A model generated the notes under the pieces. That model had not been told where the DNA came from. It did no database searches and worked only from the letters and a program-made list of their open reading frames with translations. Made by a program: the position numbers and the translations under genes. 64,000 nt of DNA from Tomocerus qinae (Eukaryota; Arthropoda; Collembola; Entomobryomorpha; Tomoceridae): positions 53,632,909 to 53,696,908 of the forward strand of contig CM034547.1 of assembly GCA_020055645.1 (NCBI GenBank), read 5' to 3'. Shown here in pieces: positions 41,277-56,200 of the stretch (its first letter is position 1; every line of letters begins with the position of its first letter).

Positions 41277-44200
41277 ATGGCAGACAGTGAAGGAAGCTCA
41301 GAGCAAGATGATGTTTCATTCCTTCGCACGGTAAGACAATTTTACTAATTTGAATAAAATCCTAGAAAACCTACCTACTTGTACCGAAGCTGTTTTGCTA
41401 GACGGACAAATGTATTCTACTGCATCTATGTAGCTGTGTGCTATAGGTATTTGGTACACAAACGTTTCCTTTACAACGTTCGCGTTCCTTTGATATTTCA
41501 TCTGTAATTTGTGTGTAGCTATGATCAAGACTCAAAGCTTTCTCATTTATTGCTGTTTGCAAGACAAAGATTGTTTGTGCTAACATTGAAGGATTTGTGA
41601 GATCAGAATACATTTCCAAGCCTTTTGATCTGCTGATCTAGCCTGGTACACAATTTTAGCGTAAGTAGAGTTTGTGAAACACAAATTGAAGCAAATATGC
41701 AAACCAAGCATCAGATACAAAGAGTAATACAGTCATTTGCAATTAGATGAATAGAACCAGACGGATTGGTTGTATTCTTGTTCGGTTTTGATCCAAGTAC
41801 AATTTAGGGTGGAGTTCACAAAACTATACGAACGTACTATCAACAAGAATATAATTTAGCATAAATATTGTGACACAGAAAATTAGAAATAAAACTTTTA
41901 AATATTAGCCTTTATAAACCAAGATCGTGGTTATGCGTAGCGTCTTCATTACTTGTGGGTCATAGAAAATACTAGTTAGTAAATGTCCGAGTGGTTGCAA
42001 ATTTTTTGTTGATATATGTTAATACGCGTAATATTATTATACTTTGTTGTACTATATTATGTAATGCATTCACCACATGTCATACACTATGTACAAATCA
42101 ACTGCACAAAGTAGTGATAAATGGAGATTATTTGCTAATAAATATGCAAATGTTGTAGAACAAATGTTATAGAATAAAAAAGACAAAATTTTTGCAATTT
42201 TATGCACAAAAGATTGTGGTGTCTTTTACACTCTAAACTACTTGGCAATTTGAAGAACAAAGTTTTGAGCAAAGAAAACTTCCAACCTTGTATTTTGCAA
42301 ACTAAGCTGCAAACAATTTTTTAGTAATTGTATTTCTTCACTATAGAATATAATGACTGACAAATATATGTCATTATATTATCATAACTGCGTATATAGG
42401 ACAGAGAAACGAGCTGCATAAAAGTAGACTTGGGATAAGTAGGTATTAAGAGAAAAAATGTTGATTCTATCATTTTCATTATTTTTATGAAACCTTAAGA
42501 ACTCAGGGTTATGTCATAAAATTGACATCAGGGAGAAAGAATGGAGAAAGTTACAAATCTGTTATGCAATATGTATTTCTATAGAAAGGTATATAATAAA
42601 TGTATAGTTGAAACCATTCTGGTTTTTGGCGCATACCAGCTTTCTCTTCATTCAGTTTTACATTATCATGGCTTTATTACGGTAATGACAACTAGTAACC
42701 AGCTTCTGTTATCATAAAATAGCAATGTTAGTATAACTCCATTTTGTATATAGTATCTTTACTCTACATAAGCATAAAGTGGGGCATGCGCATGGGATTC
42801 TTTCATTATTCTTGAATAAATGTTTGTATCTATGTCCGTAATATTTTGTAATTAATGAGTAAGGGTAATATTTTGTAATTAATGAGCAAGGACTAGGCTA
42901 TCAGTAGAGTCCAATCAACGGTCTATGATATTCGGGCCAATGCGCAGTCGCTAGAAATTTACTGATTTCAACATTTTCTAGCACAATTTATGTGCTAGGA
43001 TTCAACTAGTACATAATATAAGGCAATTTCTAGTTACCGATTTTGTAGAGCTGCTAACTGTTAACTGGCACCACAAGCCATACCATTCTATCGAGCCTTA
43101 TAGTACTACAGGATAAGCCTTGAGCGGTGGTCAGGAAATTAGTGGACGAAATTGGGTTCCTTTATTAATATTACCTGCCCATATTTTTCATAGTAAACTC
43201 AATAGTGTTGTTCTAAATATAAATCAGATATGTTGCTTGCATTAGGTATTAGGTCACATTTTCTCGGAAAAGTTTCCAGCAGTCTTAGATGTTAATAAAT
43301 ACTTTATATAAATAACCACTTTTATAATTACTAAAGTCATCATTATTGATTTTATTTTGTTCGTTATATTTATTATGTCACATCATCTGATCTACATTAC
43401 ACCTTTTCTAATTAATTTTATTATTTCCTCTGAGTTTGTGTTAGTCTTAAACTAAAATTTATGGCTGGCAGTAATGAATACCTACCCTCGTCGTTTACAA
43501 TAACACATAGTATTATCCTTGATTAATTATATTATCTGGTCCATTCAGAAAAACTACCAACCTTGGATTAAATAGCGAAACAGAATTTCATATGCATAAA
43601 TCGTTAAAAGTGGGTAACTGTAACTTAGTAGTATTAAAGTAAGCAAAATTACTGTATTTATTCCAAAGCAGAATACATGTGAATAATTATTGATAAAGCG
43701 TATAATATGTGTAGGAATAATAGTGGTAAGTGGTTAGATAGTGACATCCACAAATATATAGATAGATACCAGCATACCTTCCAAAATTCGCCAAATAGGT
43801 GAGACTTCTAGACTATTCTAGAAACTAAAGTTCTCCTACACAAGCATTGATGATAACAACAATCTACCAAAGACATTTTGTGGTATAGTATGGTATAGCT
43901 TTAGCTTTGTTGAATTGCACTTCACTTGACTTTAGTGCTTCATGCAGAAATATTTTGAGTCAGAGTAAAAATAAAAACGTGAACTTCTTCATTATACTGC
44001 GATGATCGGAGTTTATCCCATTTCGTTTTCTGGCACATATTCTCAATGTCTGCTTTGTCTGCTGGGTATGAAACGAACATTTCTTTCTGCTTACCACGAG
44101 TTGAAACGAAAAGGGTGGAAAAGCATGCTCTCTGTAGGAAAGCATATCTGAATGTACATTGAATGATTCAGAATTTGAGTGTGGTTCAGTTCTTTTGAGC

Positions 44201-47200
44201 CTTCAATCTCAGTATAATATAAAACATAGTTATAGTTATAGTGGGAACATTTTATTTATCTGTGTTGCAAGAAAGGAGTTGGAGACATGCACAGAGACAA
44301 TGCAAACAATGTGATGTATATAGCACGCTACATAAATACATTCATTCTGTAGTTACTACATATCTAGTTACGATGCAAGAAACAAAGCAAACAAGTGTTG
44401 TTTGTATCATTGTGTTAAATTACATTGTTGTATGGATATGATGATTTACAAACGGCAAAATGTACTTACCTCCACAAGAAATGAATTATATTATTTTATA
44501 ATGCTTTGCATTAACCTAACATATATTGCAAATGAATGTAGTATACTATTTCCATATTATTACAACCGTTAATGAAATGATGTTGATCATCCAAGAAAAT
44601 ATATTTGATTCACAACTCACTGCCTAAATGTTTCTACTACATTATACATAATACATAGTATAGCAATAAGTAGCCAAAACATTTACAGATAGATGAGTAT
44701 AGCCTTTATTAATGCTATACAAAAGACAATAGCAGCATATGGGCTTCATGTGTTCAGTATTACTGTACACATGAAGCATTGTATTGTGTTACTGTATTAA
44801 CGGCCGCAATATTGGCATACTTATCATTGACTTTAGAATTTAAGCCGGGGAATCTTACTGATACACCCTTATGGATGACAATAAGAATTAGGCTACAGAA
44901 TATATACAGTATGTAAATATAGCAACTATATGTATTGAAATAATGTTGCTGAAGCATAGTCTGGTATCAAATGAATGCAAGGGCATACGGCTACAATTTT
45001 GTGTGTATCATTATATAGTGTATTTCAGTTCGTTTAGTTTTATGTTTAGATTCTTTTCTACTGTGGTGGTTCATGAGAGATGTGTATAGGGATGGTGTAG
45101 TGATAAGATTGTATATCCCAATTACAAATATCTGTGTATTCTTCGTCCGGGTTTGTTGCTTGAGTAGAGTGTGTGACTTTGCAAATGCGAATGTGAGAGT
45201 GAATTCATGAGCATCTTACCTAAATATAGCTTCTGTCTATCTTCGCAAGAAAAACAGTCACAGTCAGAGTCACAGGCTCTTCTTTTAGAGAAATCCTGTG
45301 TTGTTAAATTGGAAACTGTTTTCCGAATGACATTGTGTTGTAGCGAACATCATAGTATGATAGCAGCTACTTTTGCACTAATGTATAAAAAGTACGGACT
45401 ATGTATTTAAACGCAACCAACATTCGTACTACTAAGTATCTCTTCTCAGCTAAACCAGGGCCAAGCTGACTATGAGTCAGAGTAGGCAGTCGGGCTCTTT
45501 TTGCATAATTACTCGATTATCATTTGCTAAGCGTGGTAACTTACATGGAGGCACAGCGCAACGTGTTGCTACAAGTATATAGGCAAATATTTCCATTCTA
45601 AAATTCTGTTAAAATGTTTTGCACAAGGTATATATCTATACTGTACATGTTTCCAATAAGTAACATATATGCCAGTTAATAAAATTTGTTTTCTATGTAC
45701 ACATTCTTTTCATATTGTTGCACCTGCTGAGCACGGAGGAGATAAATCACGAATTTAAGCTTACTTTACATAATATAGAGTTCCAAGTATTATTTAAATT
45801 TGTATTAATGCTGCTATACCTAAACTTGGTGACTGGGAATAACCATAAGACCAACAATAATTAATTGTTCCTTACACACAACACTTAAGATGCAATTAAA
45901 TAGATTTAACAATATTAAGTATCTGGGCAATAAATACTAATGCCTAGTTTAAGTTAATAAGGGATATATTGTAACAGTGCATTAAAGTTATATTCTGGAG
46001 AGGTAGAGATATTTTAGTAATACTTTTATAATTGCCAATTAGGTGCTCTAATTCTAATGTGTCAGTACAAACTATTAGCAACTAATATATACCCATTAAG
46101 TCTTAGCAAATGATACGTAACTTTATGTACTCCACCTATAATTATTAACGTTGGATGTTCAGCATATTATGTGAGGAAGCTTAGGAAGCAGGTCTTTAGT
46201 TCCAATTCCAACCAACCGAGTTTATCTAAGTAACTTGAAACATGTATTGTAGAGAATTACAATTCCAAACAGAGAAAATCATCAACAATTCTAGTCATTA
46301 ATTTCAATTGAATCGCACTCAGCGCAGCAAAATAATTGCAAAGCTTTCCCAACGGTAGGCTGAGTTAGATAGATAAATAGAAGTGGCAGAAAAGGAGTCG
46401 ATGGTCTCATGTACATTTAATTACGGTCTGGGCTGGTCTTCTTTAATTTTCATTTCATTCTACCCACCCTGTTGGTTTTCAATGCACTTAGTCATTATAT
46501 ACATAACTCATACCTATAGGTTAATGTAGTATTTGTTTCAGTTTGAAATATTGTTGCTTTTGTGGACGCTGCTGTCCATAACTTCGCTCTAGTAATGCTG
46601 AGTCGGGGACGGAAACATAATATTAGGACAGGGGAAGTGATTTAGTAAAACCTATATTTAGGATATATAACCCAATGGTCGGGTCGTTTAGTGAAAGATA
46701 CACAGTGCCTTCCGACAATCGCGTAATCACGATATGCCCCATATATGCATCTTTGTTTATACGTATTTACGTACTACTACTATCTATAGTAAACATCCAA
46801 CTCAGTTAGTACTTTCATTCTGAACTGACTGGAGAAAGCAAGGTTTTCGCAGTTCAGATTCGAATCAGCAATTCTTCAGTTAACGAACTATGCTTTTGCT
46901 TTCTAAAGCGCCTAGAAATATACATTGTGTAGAGCTTATTGTGTGTTTTGCAACAGAATGTGCCTCCCTAGCTCGTAAGTTAATAATGACAAGCTGACAC
47001 GCAATAGCAGTCACATAGAATGTACAGAGTCAGGGGCAAGAAAACACACAATACAACAGGCTCAGGAATCTGACGAGACCGACAGCGTGTTTGGCTACAA
47101 AAGCAGCATGTATTAGTAAAAATTCGATGAGCTTTCCTATCGACTCTCACCATGAGTTAGTTGAGCTTGAGCTAAATAACGGGAGAAAGTGTAGCACTCC

Positions 47201-50200
47201 AGTAAATAGCTGAAGCTCAACTCATCGTCCGTATATAAACTGATAATTGACTGTTGTCCCATGTAATGCATTTTCTACATACTATCTAATGCAAAATACC
47301 GTAGCGATAATTACATCATTATACGCATAGTGGGCCGCTTGGAGCTAAGTAAGCTCCAGTTCACTTTTCAAACCGTCGGCTGTACTAGGCGTGAGAGAAA
47401 TTTTTAATAAGCTTGCGAATGTTAGTTAATATATTGCTTATAATTAAGTAGATATTCTATCCACTGAGGTAAGAGTATTTTATGCGTATCAATAATTTAT
47501 GCGTGCAGGTTTGAATAATTAAGCTGATGAAATATCATTGGATAAACCACTGGCCCTCTGGCTGGAAAAGGTAGTGAAAGTTGAGAAAGTTCATTGACTT
47601 TCTCTAGAGTCTTCAGGTGACCTTACACTTACTTCCTTTCTGTATAGAATCCTGCTTTGTTTAGTTTGTATGCCTAAGCACTGGTATTTATTATGTATAT
47701 GGTAAATAGGTCCAGAACATAATGTAGTAGGATGCTAATGTGTTCTTTTTTCCATATTTAGGAAGACAATGTGTGTCTTTCGTGCACGGCCACTGGCGAA
47801 AGAGTGTGCCTGGCTGCAGAAGGTTTCGGAAACAGACATTGTTTTCTGGAAAATATCGCAGACAAAGTAAGTAGCAAGATATATTATGCACATTGTACTA
47901 GATAATATTCTTGTCGTTTGTATAGAGGAGACGAAAATGTTTATATTTATAATAGAGACGTAGTAAAAGTACATAAAGGCTTGACTAGCGATTGTGTACA
48001 TGGTAGTGGTTGGCATTTGTATTGTACCGAGTCAAAGTTACTGCTTCAAGTGCAAGTAGAACAAATAAAGTTAAATCACCACAAACTACCATTTGTGCCG
48101 CCAACAAAAGACGTGAAATGTTTTTTTAAAATTGTCTGCTTTCTCCCTTGTACCAATCTTACATAAGATCAGATAAAGTGAAGACATGTTAAAGCGAAAA
48201 AATAACCAGCTTGCATTGCATATAGAATACAATTTAGATCTTCCATACCCAGTCTAGTCAAGCCAAGTCAGTTTGCTTTTACTTTGCACTTACTCGCTTT
48301 CACTTTTAGGTTTTTGTTTCGACTTGTTACTATAAGTAATGCCTATATAAATTTACGTTAATATAAATTTCTTTGTTTTGGGGACGATTTTAGAACAACC
48401 CTCCAGACTTGAGTCAATGTGTGTTAACTATCGAGCAGGCATTGTCTGTTCGAGCTCTACAAGAGTTGGTTACAGCTGCTGGCACGGAATCGGTAATGAA
48501 AATTGCACTCCTTTATTACTACATCTTTTTCATACTATTTAGCTTTCTTCTATAACTATCCACGAACGTGAACATTTCCACAGCTTCCCATTGAAAAAAC
48601 GGCTAGCTAGACTTATATGGCATAGCACGATGCATTTATCTGTTGTATACTTTGTTACAAAAACTTTTTCTCATGCTTATCCGTATTCATCATGCAACTT
48701 TTCTCCAGGGTGGCCTTGTCTGATATGATACGTTTTTATCTTTTAATGCAAGAAATTTATTTATGCTAGCAATTTTTAAATTCGTCTATGAAGTACAGTC
48801 CTAAATTGAATACGGCATGTGTCGTGCGTACTTATTTTCTAAGATAATTGTATTTTTGGAAAAGATCATTGTTTATGTGCAGTTTACATTTTTAGTGCTT
48901 GAATTGTATTTGTTTTCTTGTAATTACGTAGTTTTTATTATTTCAATTTTAACTTACTGCCTGAATGATTGCATTTACAATTTCTCATTTCAGTATGTGG
49001 ACAACTGCCTAACAAAATTTCCTTAATGACCAATTTTAAGCGATTAAACATAATAAGAAACGTTGGTTGATGTATATGTATACACATAACTTTAATTTAG
49101 ACTAGGATCTATTTTTGTATTGATTAATGAGTATGAGTAATCATTTGACTATTTTAACAAAATGATCTCATGCGTAAATAACTATTTCTAAGTAATTTAC
49201 TACTATCTGTACTTGTAGCTATATAGTAATATATATAAATGTGGCCTCGGATTATTGTAGCCGTGATTACTCAGTATGTAGTTGAAGTAAATTTTTAACT
49301 GTTTAGCATCTGTGCGTGGTACGTGTTATCGGAAACAATAATAGTATCAATTCATCGTGTTTTATAGGCCCATAACACAAGACAAATTACTACAAATCTA
49401 TTGATAAAGTGTTTATAGGTAAAGAAAAGGCTTAATTATCATTTCTGATCAAATTTTGTTGATTGGTTTGTGTTTACGGTTTTCATTGCAGGGAGGGGAA
49501 TCTGTAGTAAGTTCATTCAATTCTTGGTAGAAGTACAATAAGCGAAAGGTAACTGTAACTGCTATAAACCTTTTAATCATGCAAAGAGTAAGACCATGGA
49601 AATGTTTTCATTTCAAATTTGCTTCTGTGGCAGCCCCATTGTTGTAGCCTTTTCAGCTCTTTCTAGTCGACTTCACCTTAGCTTATTTAGATCTAATAAA
49701 TTCAACCGCTCAGATTGTTTCAAGATGTAATAGTCTAATTTTCAATTATTTTTTTAGTTTTGCATTTAAGCTTATGGTTAGTATTTAGTTGATGTCTGAA
49801 ATATTAATTTGAATATGTGGCAGTTATTGTCACTCGCTCTTCCTTTCTCTATCGATTTGTGCCTTAGATGTTTTTATAGTTGAACCAACCGTTTATTTGC
49901 AGTGACTTTTTTCTTAGATCCTTCCTTTCTAGGTTTTACCCGAAAGATATGTCTATTTTTAGAATGCCTTCGCATTCATCTAGTGTAGAAGCTTTAATTA
50001 TTGGTTATTTACATGTAAAATCCTAATTGCTATGCATAGTATAGTCAACAGGAATAATTTGCATAAATATTTTACAGTTGTAGTTTACCTAGACGAGACA
50101 ATATGTAGTTAATACTCCCTTTGTTAATTAGTTTCTGCTCTCTTTCCCTCTAGACTTATATGTAAAATCATGAAATACATTCTTGGAGTAGCTTTTGATG

Positions 50201-53200
50201 TTTAAAGTTGATGCAGTAACTTAGAAAGCATAAAAATCCTTTATTCATTACTTTTTCGTTTCAAGCACTTAGAGCTTCAAACTTTTTTGTTTGCGTAAGT
50301 TAATTGACGTCGTGTGGGGCTAGTAGTTGGTATGCATCATCTTTAATAACAATATATAAACTCACGTCCGCATATATGAAGTAGTCATTACGTAATTTAG
50401 AATATGAATAATATGATATATAGCAGAGTCAAAGTAAATATTAGGCACTACCATAGTAGTAGTAATAAACCAGATTGTTAAATGTTGAATGGGGCTCCGT
50501 ATTTATGTGCTACTTTTTGTCATAAGTGTAGTAATCAGTGTAAAGTTCATAAAACTTAAAATTACCGTACATTTATGTATTTTAGAATAACGAATTGATG
50601 TACAACTGATTTAAAGTAGCTAAATTGTGTATCATTCAGTACAGTATCAGTAGATCTGTGATTACCAACAATTTTGCATTATTTAGTTATAACCAAGCTT
50701 TGCAACTTATTTTTGTTCTATACACTAATGGGGCATGCCTTTGAATCATTTATCTGAGAATTGTCTCAAATTATATTTGTCAACTTTGTCCGTCTCTGAA
50801 TGCAACGGGGTAATGACGTAGGGTAGTTGAACATGTGTAATCTGCGAATGTAATTTTGTTCTAAAATTGCATTGAAAAGCATGATGCATCCTGAGTAGAA
50901 GTACGGTATTATTCATCTTGTAACTAAATGGAAATGTATTAAAGAGTTAGTGAACTATTATAAAAGCTACCTCAATTTTAGAATGTGGTATGTGATAGAA
51001 AATTAAAGAGCTAATTCTCTGTTTAGTAGTTGGGATATGTAACTAATAAAAGTATTCTTCCGACGAGAAAGTCAGAGTTAATGTGATGTAAAGACAGTCT
51101 TTCCTAAACGTGACTACCATTTTAACATGGAAACTTTCACATGTAGAATATTTTTGTGTTCTTTTAGTAGTGTGTTTAACGTTTAGTGACTTTTTCAATG
51201 TTCCTTTACTCGAACCAGATCTGTTTTATGGGCAGACTGGTTTGCTGTTTTTTAAGGAAACAGTTTTTATGCTTCCAAATTGTAAATGAAGCTTTGAATA
51301 ATCAGCAATGTAGTATGCAGTAGCGTTAGCTAACATTAACCACTAACTGCTATTAGTAAAACGCCTAAGAGAACACTACCAGTATGTTGATTCATTGTCA
51401 AACTAAAAATGTGTCCAACCCACTCACATGCTAATATAGATAGTAAAAGGGATCACTAATTATGATTGGACAATAATTTAAACTACATAGGGCAAAGGAA
51501 CTGGGTCTGGACATCGAACACTGCTCTACGGAAATGCTATTCTTCTCAGACATCAGAACAGCAACATGGTCAGTAATTTTATTAATCTTTATACTTTGAC
51601 AACCACATTATATCATTGGGTACATTTTCATGTTTACATAAAGTACCCAATGTAGAGGATTTATTGTAATCATTTTTGTTGCAAAACATGTTTAAAGTCG
51701 TAGCTTCGTAACATAAATCATTTTATTGATGCATGCAAGGAACAATGGATAACACGAAAATAACCTAAACCTAAATTGCAATGTCATTTTTGTGATTCAG
51801 TACCAGATTGAAATTGAAATTGCATTATAGAATGACCATGAATATGATTTATGTAAATATTGATATACCGAAGTATATACATGACTCATATTAGTAACAA
51901 TGACACAATTAATAATTCGATCCACAGTACTTGGCGTGCCTTTCCACCAGCTCAGGAAACGATAAGCTAGCCTTTGATGTAGGTTTGCAAGAACATTCTC
52001 AAGGTAAGATTAATGCAGAATGCACCATGCTTTTATGTGTTGACTAATGGATATTAGTAGTAGTTTATGGCTTTATAGGAGCATAGCGTTACTATTGATC
52101 CCAAATTGCTGTTCTTTCAAAATACTATTTCTTTGCCAAGTTTCTGTATCATTTAACATGAATTTTTATTATAGCAGCAGTAACACCCCCGAGCTTGTTT
52201 TAACGAAATCAGATCAAATTCCAAGCCAGCCTCAATTCGATAATTTGATTGTTGGGTTCAATTAATCTTTTAAATGGCTACTTGAATCTTTAGGAGAGGC
52301 TTGTTGGTGGACAGTTCATCCTGCCTCAAAACAGAGATCTGAGGGCGAGAAGGTTCGAGTAGGTGATGATTTGATTCTTGTCTCTGTCGCTACAGAGCGT
52401 TATTTGGTAAGCCTGTACAAGGAGATTAAAAATAGTAATTTATGAAGTATTTGAATGAGGCACTTATTTCTATTTACGTGTTACACTATTTCAGTTTTAT
52501 GTATCTGAAGTGATAGAAAATGTAATTGTTTAACTTTATTTTTTGTGTAATGTGAATTGATTCGGAAATCAGCACACAGTACGTGAGGGCGATCAATCAG
52601 TCGTAAATGCTTCCTTCCATGTTACTCACTGGTCAGTGCAACCGTTCGGAACTGGACTGAGCCGTCTGAAGTTTGTAGGTGAGTGATTATTCGATGGGAA
52701 ATAAATTGAGTTCATTCGAATCACATCGGTGTTCTACAAATCCGCAGAGACAGATAGATAAATGCGTGGCTAAATATTTATTAGAAATCGAGGAAAGACG
52801 GGAAACTACCTGCTCTGTTTTTACAATCGATGCAACACCAACTGTACATACCTCTCCATGTATATATTCATACCTAGGAAAAGGAAATTGACTTGTTCTA
52901 AACGTCTCTATTGACTAGGGGAGTCTGGGTTAGTATCACCTATAGAATGGCATGCCAGAGAAAGGCAGACGGACCAAGTGAACCGAGCTGAATTTGATTT
53001 CAAGTTAAATCTGAAATCTATGACAAGTGCAGTACCGACCTAACCTACATTATGCATGCCTACGTAGTAGATCTGTTATAGAGATCCATAGTATATTATA
53101 TAATTATATATTTCTTATAGGAGTAAATGTAGCATGTTCCTATGTATGTATGTATGGGATGAATGGTGAAAGCGAGGGAAAATTGGACAAATATGTGTTA

Positions 53201-56200
53201 CGTGAGCAGAACATTGAGAAGGCTGAGAAATCCAAATGCTGGAGTTTAATATAAATGTACTTTCTTCGTTAGGTATGATATATAGGTAGGTATACACTTT
53301 TGTGTATCTGTAAGCACATAATAGATAGATTTGTCCGTGTGTGATTGGATGGAAAGGGAAGTCTAAGCTCCATAAATATGTATGTATGCATATGAAGGAG
53401 AGAGAAAAACAGAGTAAACTTTACCATTTAAGTAGAAAATCACTTTAAAGGTAAAGTTCCAGACTGGAGATTGAATTTCATCATGCTTTTATTTGCGTAA
53501 GACACGAAGGAAATTACTAAGCTGAAAAAAAGTTACTTACTTAGTTATCCTTTAATTGATATCGACTTGTGTCGTATGCAAAATCTTAGTTTAGACTTGG
53601 TGAGTTTGGTAGATACAATATTATGTCCACTGTGTAATGAAACAGCTCACTCAGACATGGTCTGATCGTAGTTTTGCCACGGTTCTGTGTTTGTACTTAG
53701 TCTTAGAGAAAGGAAGGAAGGGAAAAGTACAGAGAAACCAACGATAGCGGAATGGGAGAAAGACGGCATTCAAGTTTTCTCATACGTAGATAAAGATGAG
53801 AGAAAGTACTTCGCCTCGGTGTGAATGTGAGACTTGTCTTTTAGCGATGGAACTCGCACAAGCAAGATTGGATTTCAGACAAAGTCACTACCTACTATCC
53901 TTTAGTGCTAAGTTATACATTTATATATCCTGACCGCACTACATTTATAATACAGTCATGGACGAATCTCTCGACACCTATGTATTTCTCCGTATAAGCA
54001 TAGTACAACTAGAGATATGATACATATGATGGCATAGAGATGTTGACTTCCTACTGTATCATGTCTACCTTAAATCCGGTAGACGTTCATGAAACAAACT
54101 TCATATATCTTCCACAGTTTCACTATTATATACAGATTACAGATAACACTTTGTGATACATATATTTAGGTATATGCAGTAGCATAGCTTCCAGGATATT
54201 TAGGTCCTTTTGTGTTACTACATAATGCACTAGCCAAGTGTATGAGTAGGTACTCTAAGTAAAGTACAGAACGCAATGAGTTTTCTGTCGACCTGCTTTT
54301 CCGGATATCCTGCTCAAAAAGTCTTCATCTGCTTTTATAGCTTATGTGTGGTTTCGCCATTCTCCTGTAAAGAAAATCTGGGTTATACCTTCTCAAAGAC
54401 AGACTGAATAAAATTTTTTTCCATCTTCGTGAAAGGAAACGTTCAATCCCTCTTACAACAGGAAAACTTCAGCAACACATAGATCTGTTCTTTGCTTTAC
54501 TATGTTACCTTGTTACCTATTCACGTACATATCTCATATGCCTGGCTGCATTTAAACTGAAAATCTGCAGTTTGCTTTTGTCGGAAAAGATTCCGGGGAA
54601 CCTCCAACCAGTAGAAGATGAAGTTGTTTTCAATCTAATAAGGAGATCAGCATTCACACAAACACGTTCTTTTCCATTCCAAATAAGCCGGAGACAGAAA
54701 ATACCCTTTTCCTGGAATCCTACTCGACCTCAACTTTAATATATTACATTGTGCTATATCCAAAGTGCTCATAGTCAATGATAAGGAAAACTAATAGTAA
54801 ATATGAGCATTCAAATCGATTATTTCGTTTCAAATTAGGTTACGTGTTTGGTGGGGAAGTGCTTCGTTTATTTCATGGTGGTGACGAATGCCTGACGATT
54901 CCACCAACATGGTCCGAACAACCAGAGCAAAAGTACGTTTCTACAATTTTATAAATTATTAGCACAAAATATTTAAATATTTAGGTTTTAGTTACCAGAC
55001 CCTTTCTTATAATACTGTCGGATTTTTTATAATTTTTTGTTGACTCATTTTTGCAATTGCATTTCCTTAAGTGGATTTCTTGGCTCTTTTTTGTGACCTA
55101 GTGTCTAGTGTTCTGTTTACCAAGAATTTTCCTTTGTCAAAGTCACTATAATATATATAACAACAAAGTATGAATAAAGGTCACGTATTATTTGATTAGG
55201 AGAGGGAGTATTGGAATGTTTCTACATCTTGTCTGATTTATATTTGATTGTGTGCGTATAGTATGGTGGTCTACGAAGGCGGCGTCGTCGTGAGCCAAGC
55301 CAGATCGTTGTGGAGGCTGGAGTTGGCAAGAACCAAATGGTCTGGTGGCTTTATCAATTGGATGCATCCTTTGAGAATCAAGCACATTACTACAGGAAGA
55401 TATCTTGGCGTTAATGAAAATAATGAGCTCATCCTCATTCACCGGTAGGCCAAGCCAAAAGTCATTTTGTTCATCAACAGTAGTAGGCGATCTATGTATT
55501 CGAAAGCTTGATATGAAAGAGCTGTATGCTTATAAACTCGTAATAAGCAGCATGTTTACATCCTACGGCTAAAGGATACTAACTTATATAATATTTTTAT
55601 ACCGTATTTCAGGACGGTTATATAAAAGTAACCTACTATATTAGAATTTGCTTTTACTATAAAATATTAGCGGAACTAATACTGTTTATCATCACGGCTA
55701 TACTACTACTTGCAGTGCAGTACCAGCCCTGCTTTGAAATGAGATTGTAGTTGAGACCTTAACAGATTACAAATGGAAGATAATTAACTAGAGTTCTCTC
55801 GGGACTTGACTACTTTTCCGTTCAAACAGCAGATTAAACCTTTTGTTTTGCAGTGGAAACTGTTGTTTTTACGAGTTTTGCAAATTAAACTTCATTATGA
55901 TGCAGAAGTAGTAAAGAATATTAATTTCTTGCCTAATGACCTATGGCAGTTGAGCATGGTTGAATCATAAAGTTGCCTTTTTCTTTAATCTACAAATGCT
56001 AATAATGTACTTTGTTCAGTCTAATCATTTCTGTTTTAGTAGAGCAGACAAAAGTATTTTATTACCAAATCAGATCCACTCTTGAAAAGGAATTAATTGC
56101 TACTTAAAAAGTTCTTGCCACACAATTCGATTGATCTTATCACGGCGTATCTTTTAGGAACGATTCCAATTTGGCATCAACAGCTTTCTACTTGCGTGAA

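Larger units (their letters stand above)
41331..47761 (+). other. RyR intron 1 (6.4 kb)
   Basis: Bounded by GTAAGA and a TTTAG acceptor. Mostly AT-rich unique-looking sequence with short, unrecognised open frames. It contains a 27-bp tandem duplication (42838-42891), an 8-bp hairpin (42978-42998), a perfect 11-bp hairpin (44743-44777) and an imperfect inverted repeat near 47150-47226. A long first intron downstream of a short first coding exon is a usual place for enhancers, but no specific site was identified. Confidence 0.8.

Noticed and set aside
52679..52891. 70-codon frame starting at the donor of RyR exon 7
   Set aside because: Begins at the donor in intron sequence; homologues continue with GYVFGG from exon 54839.
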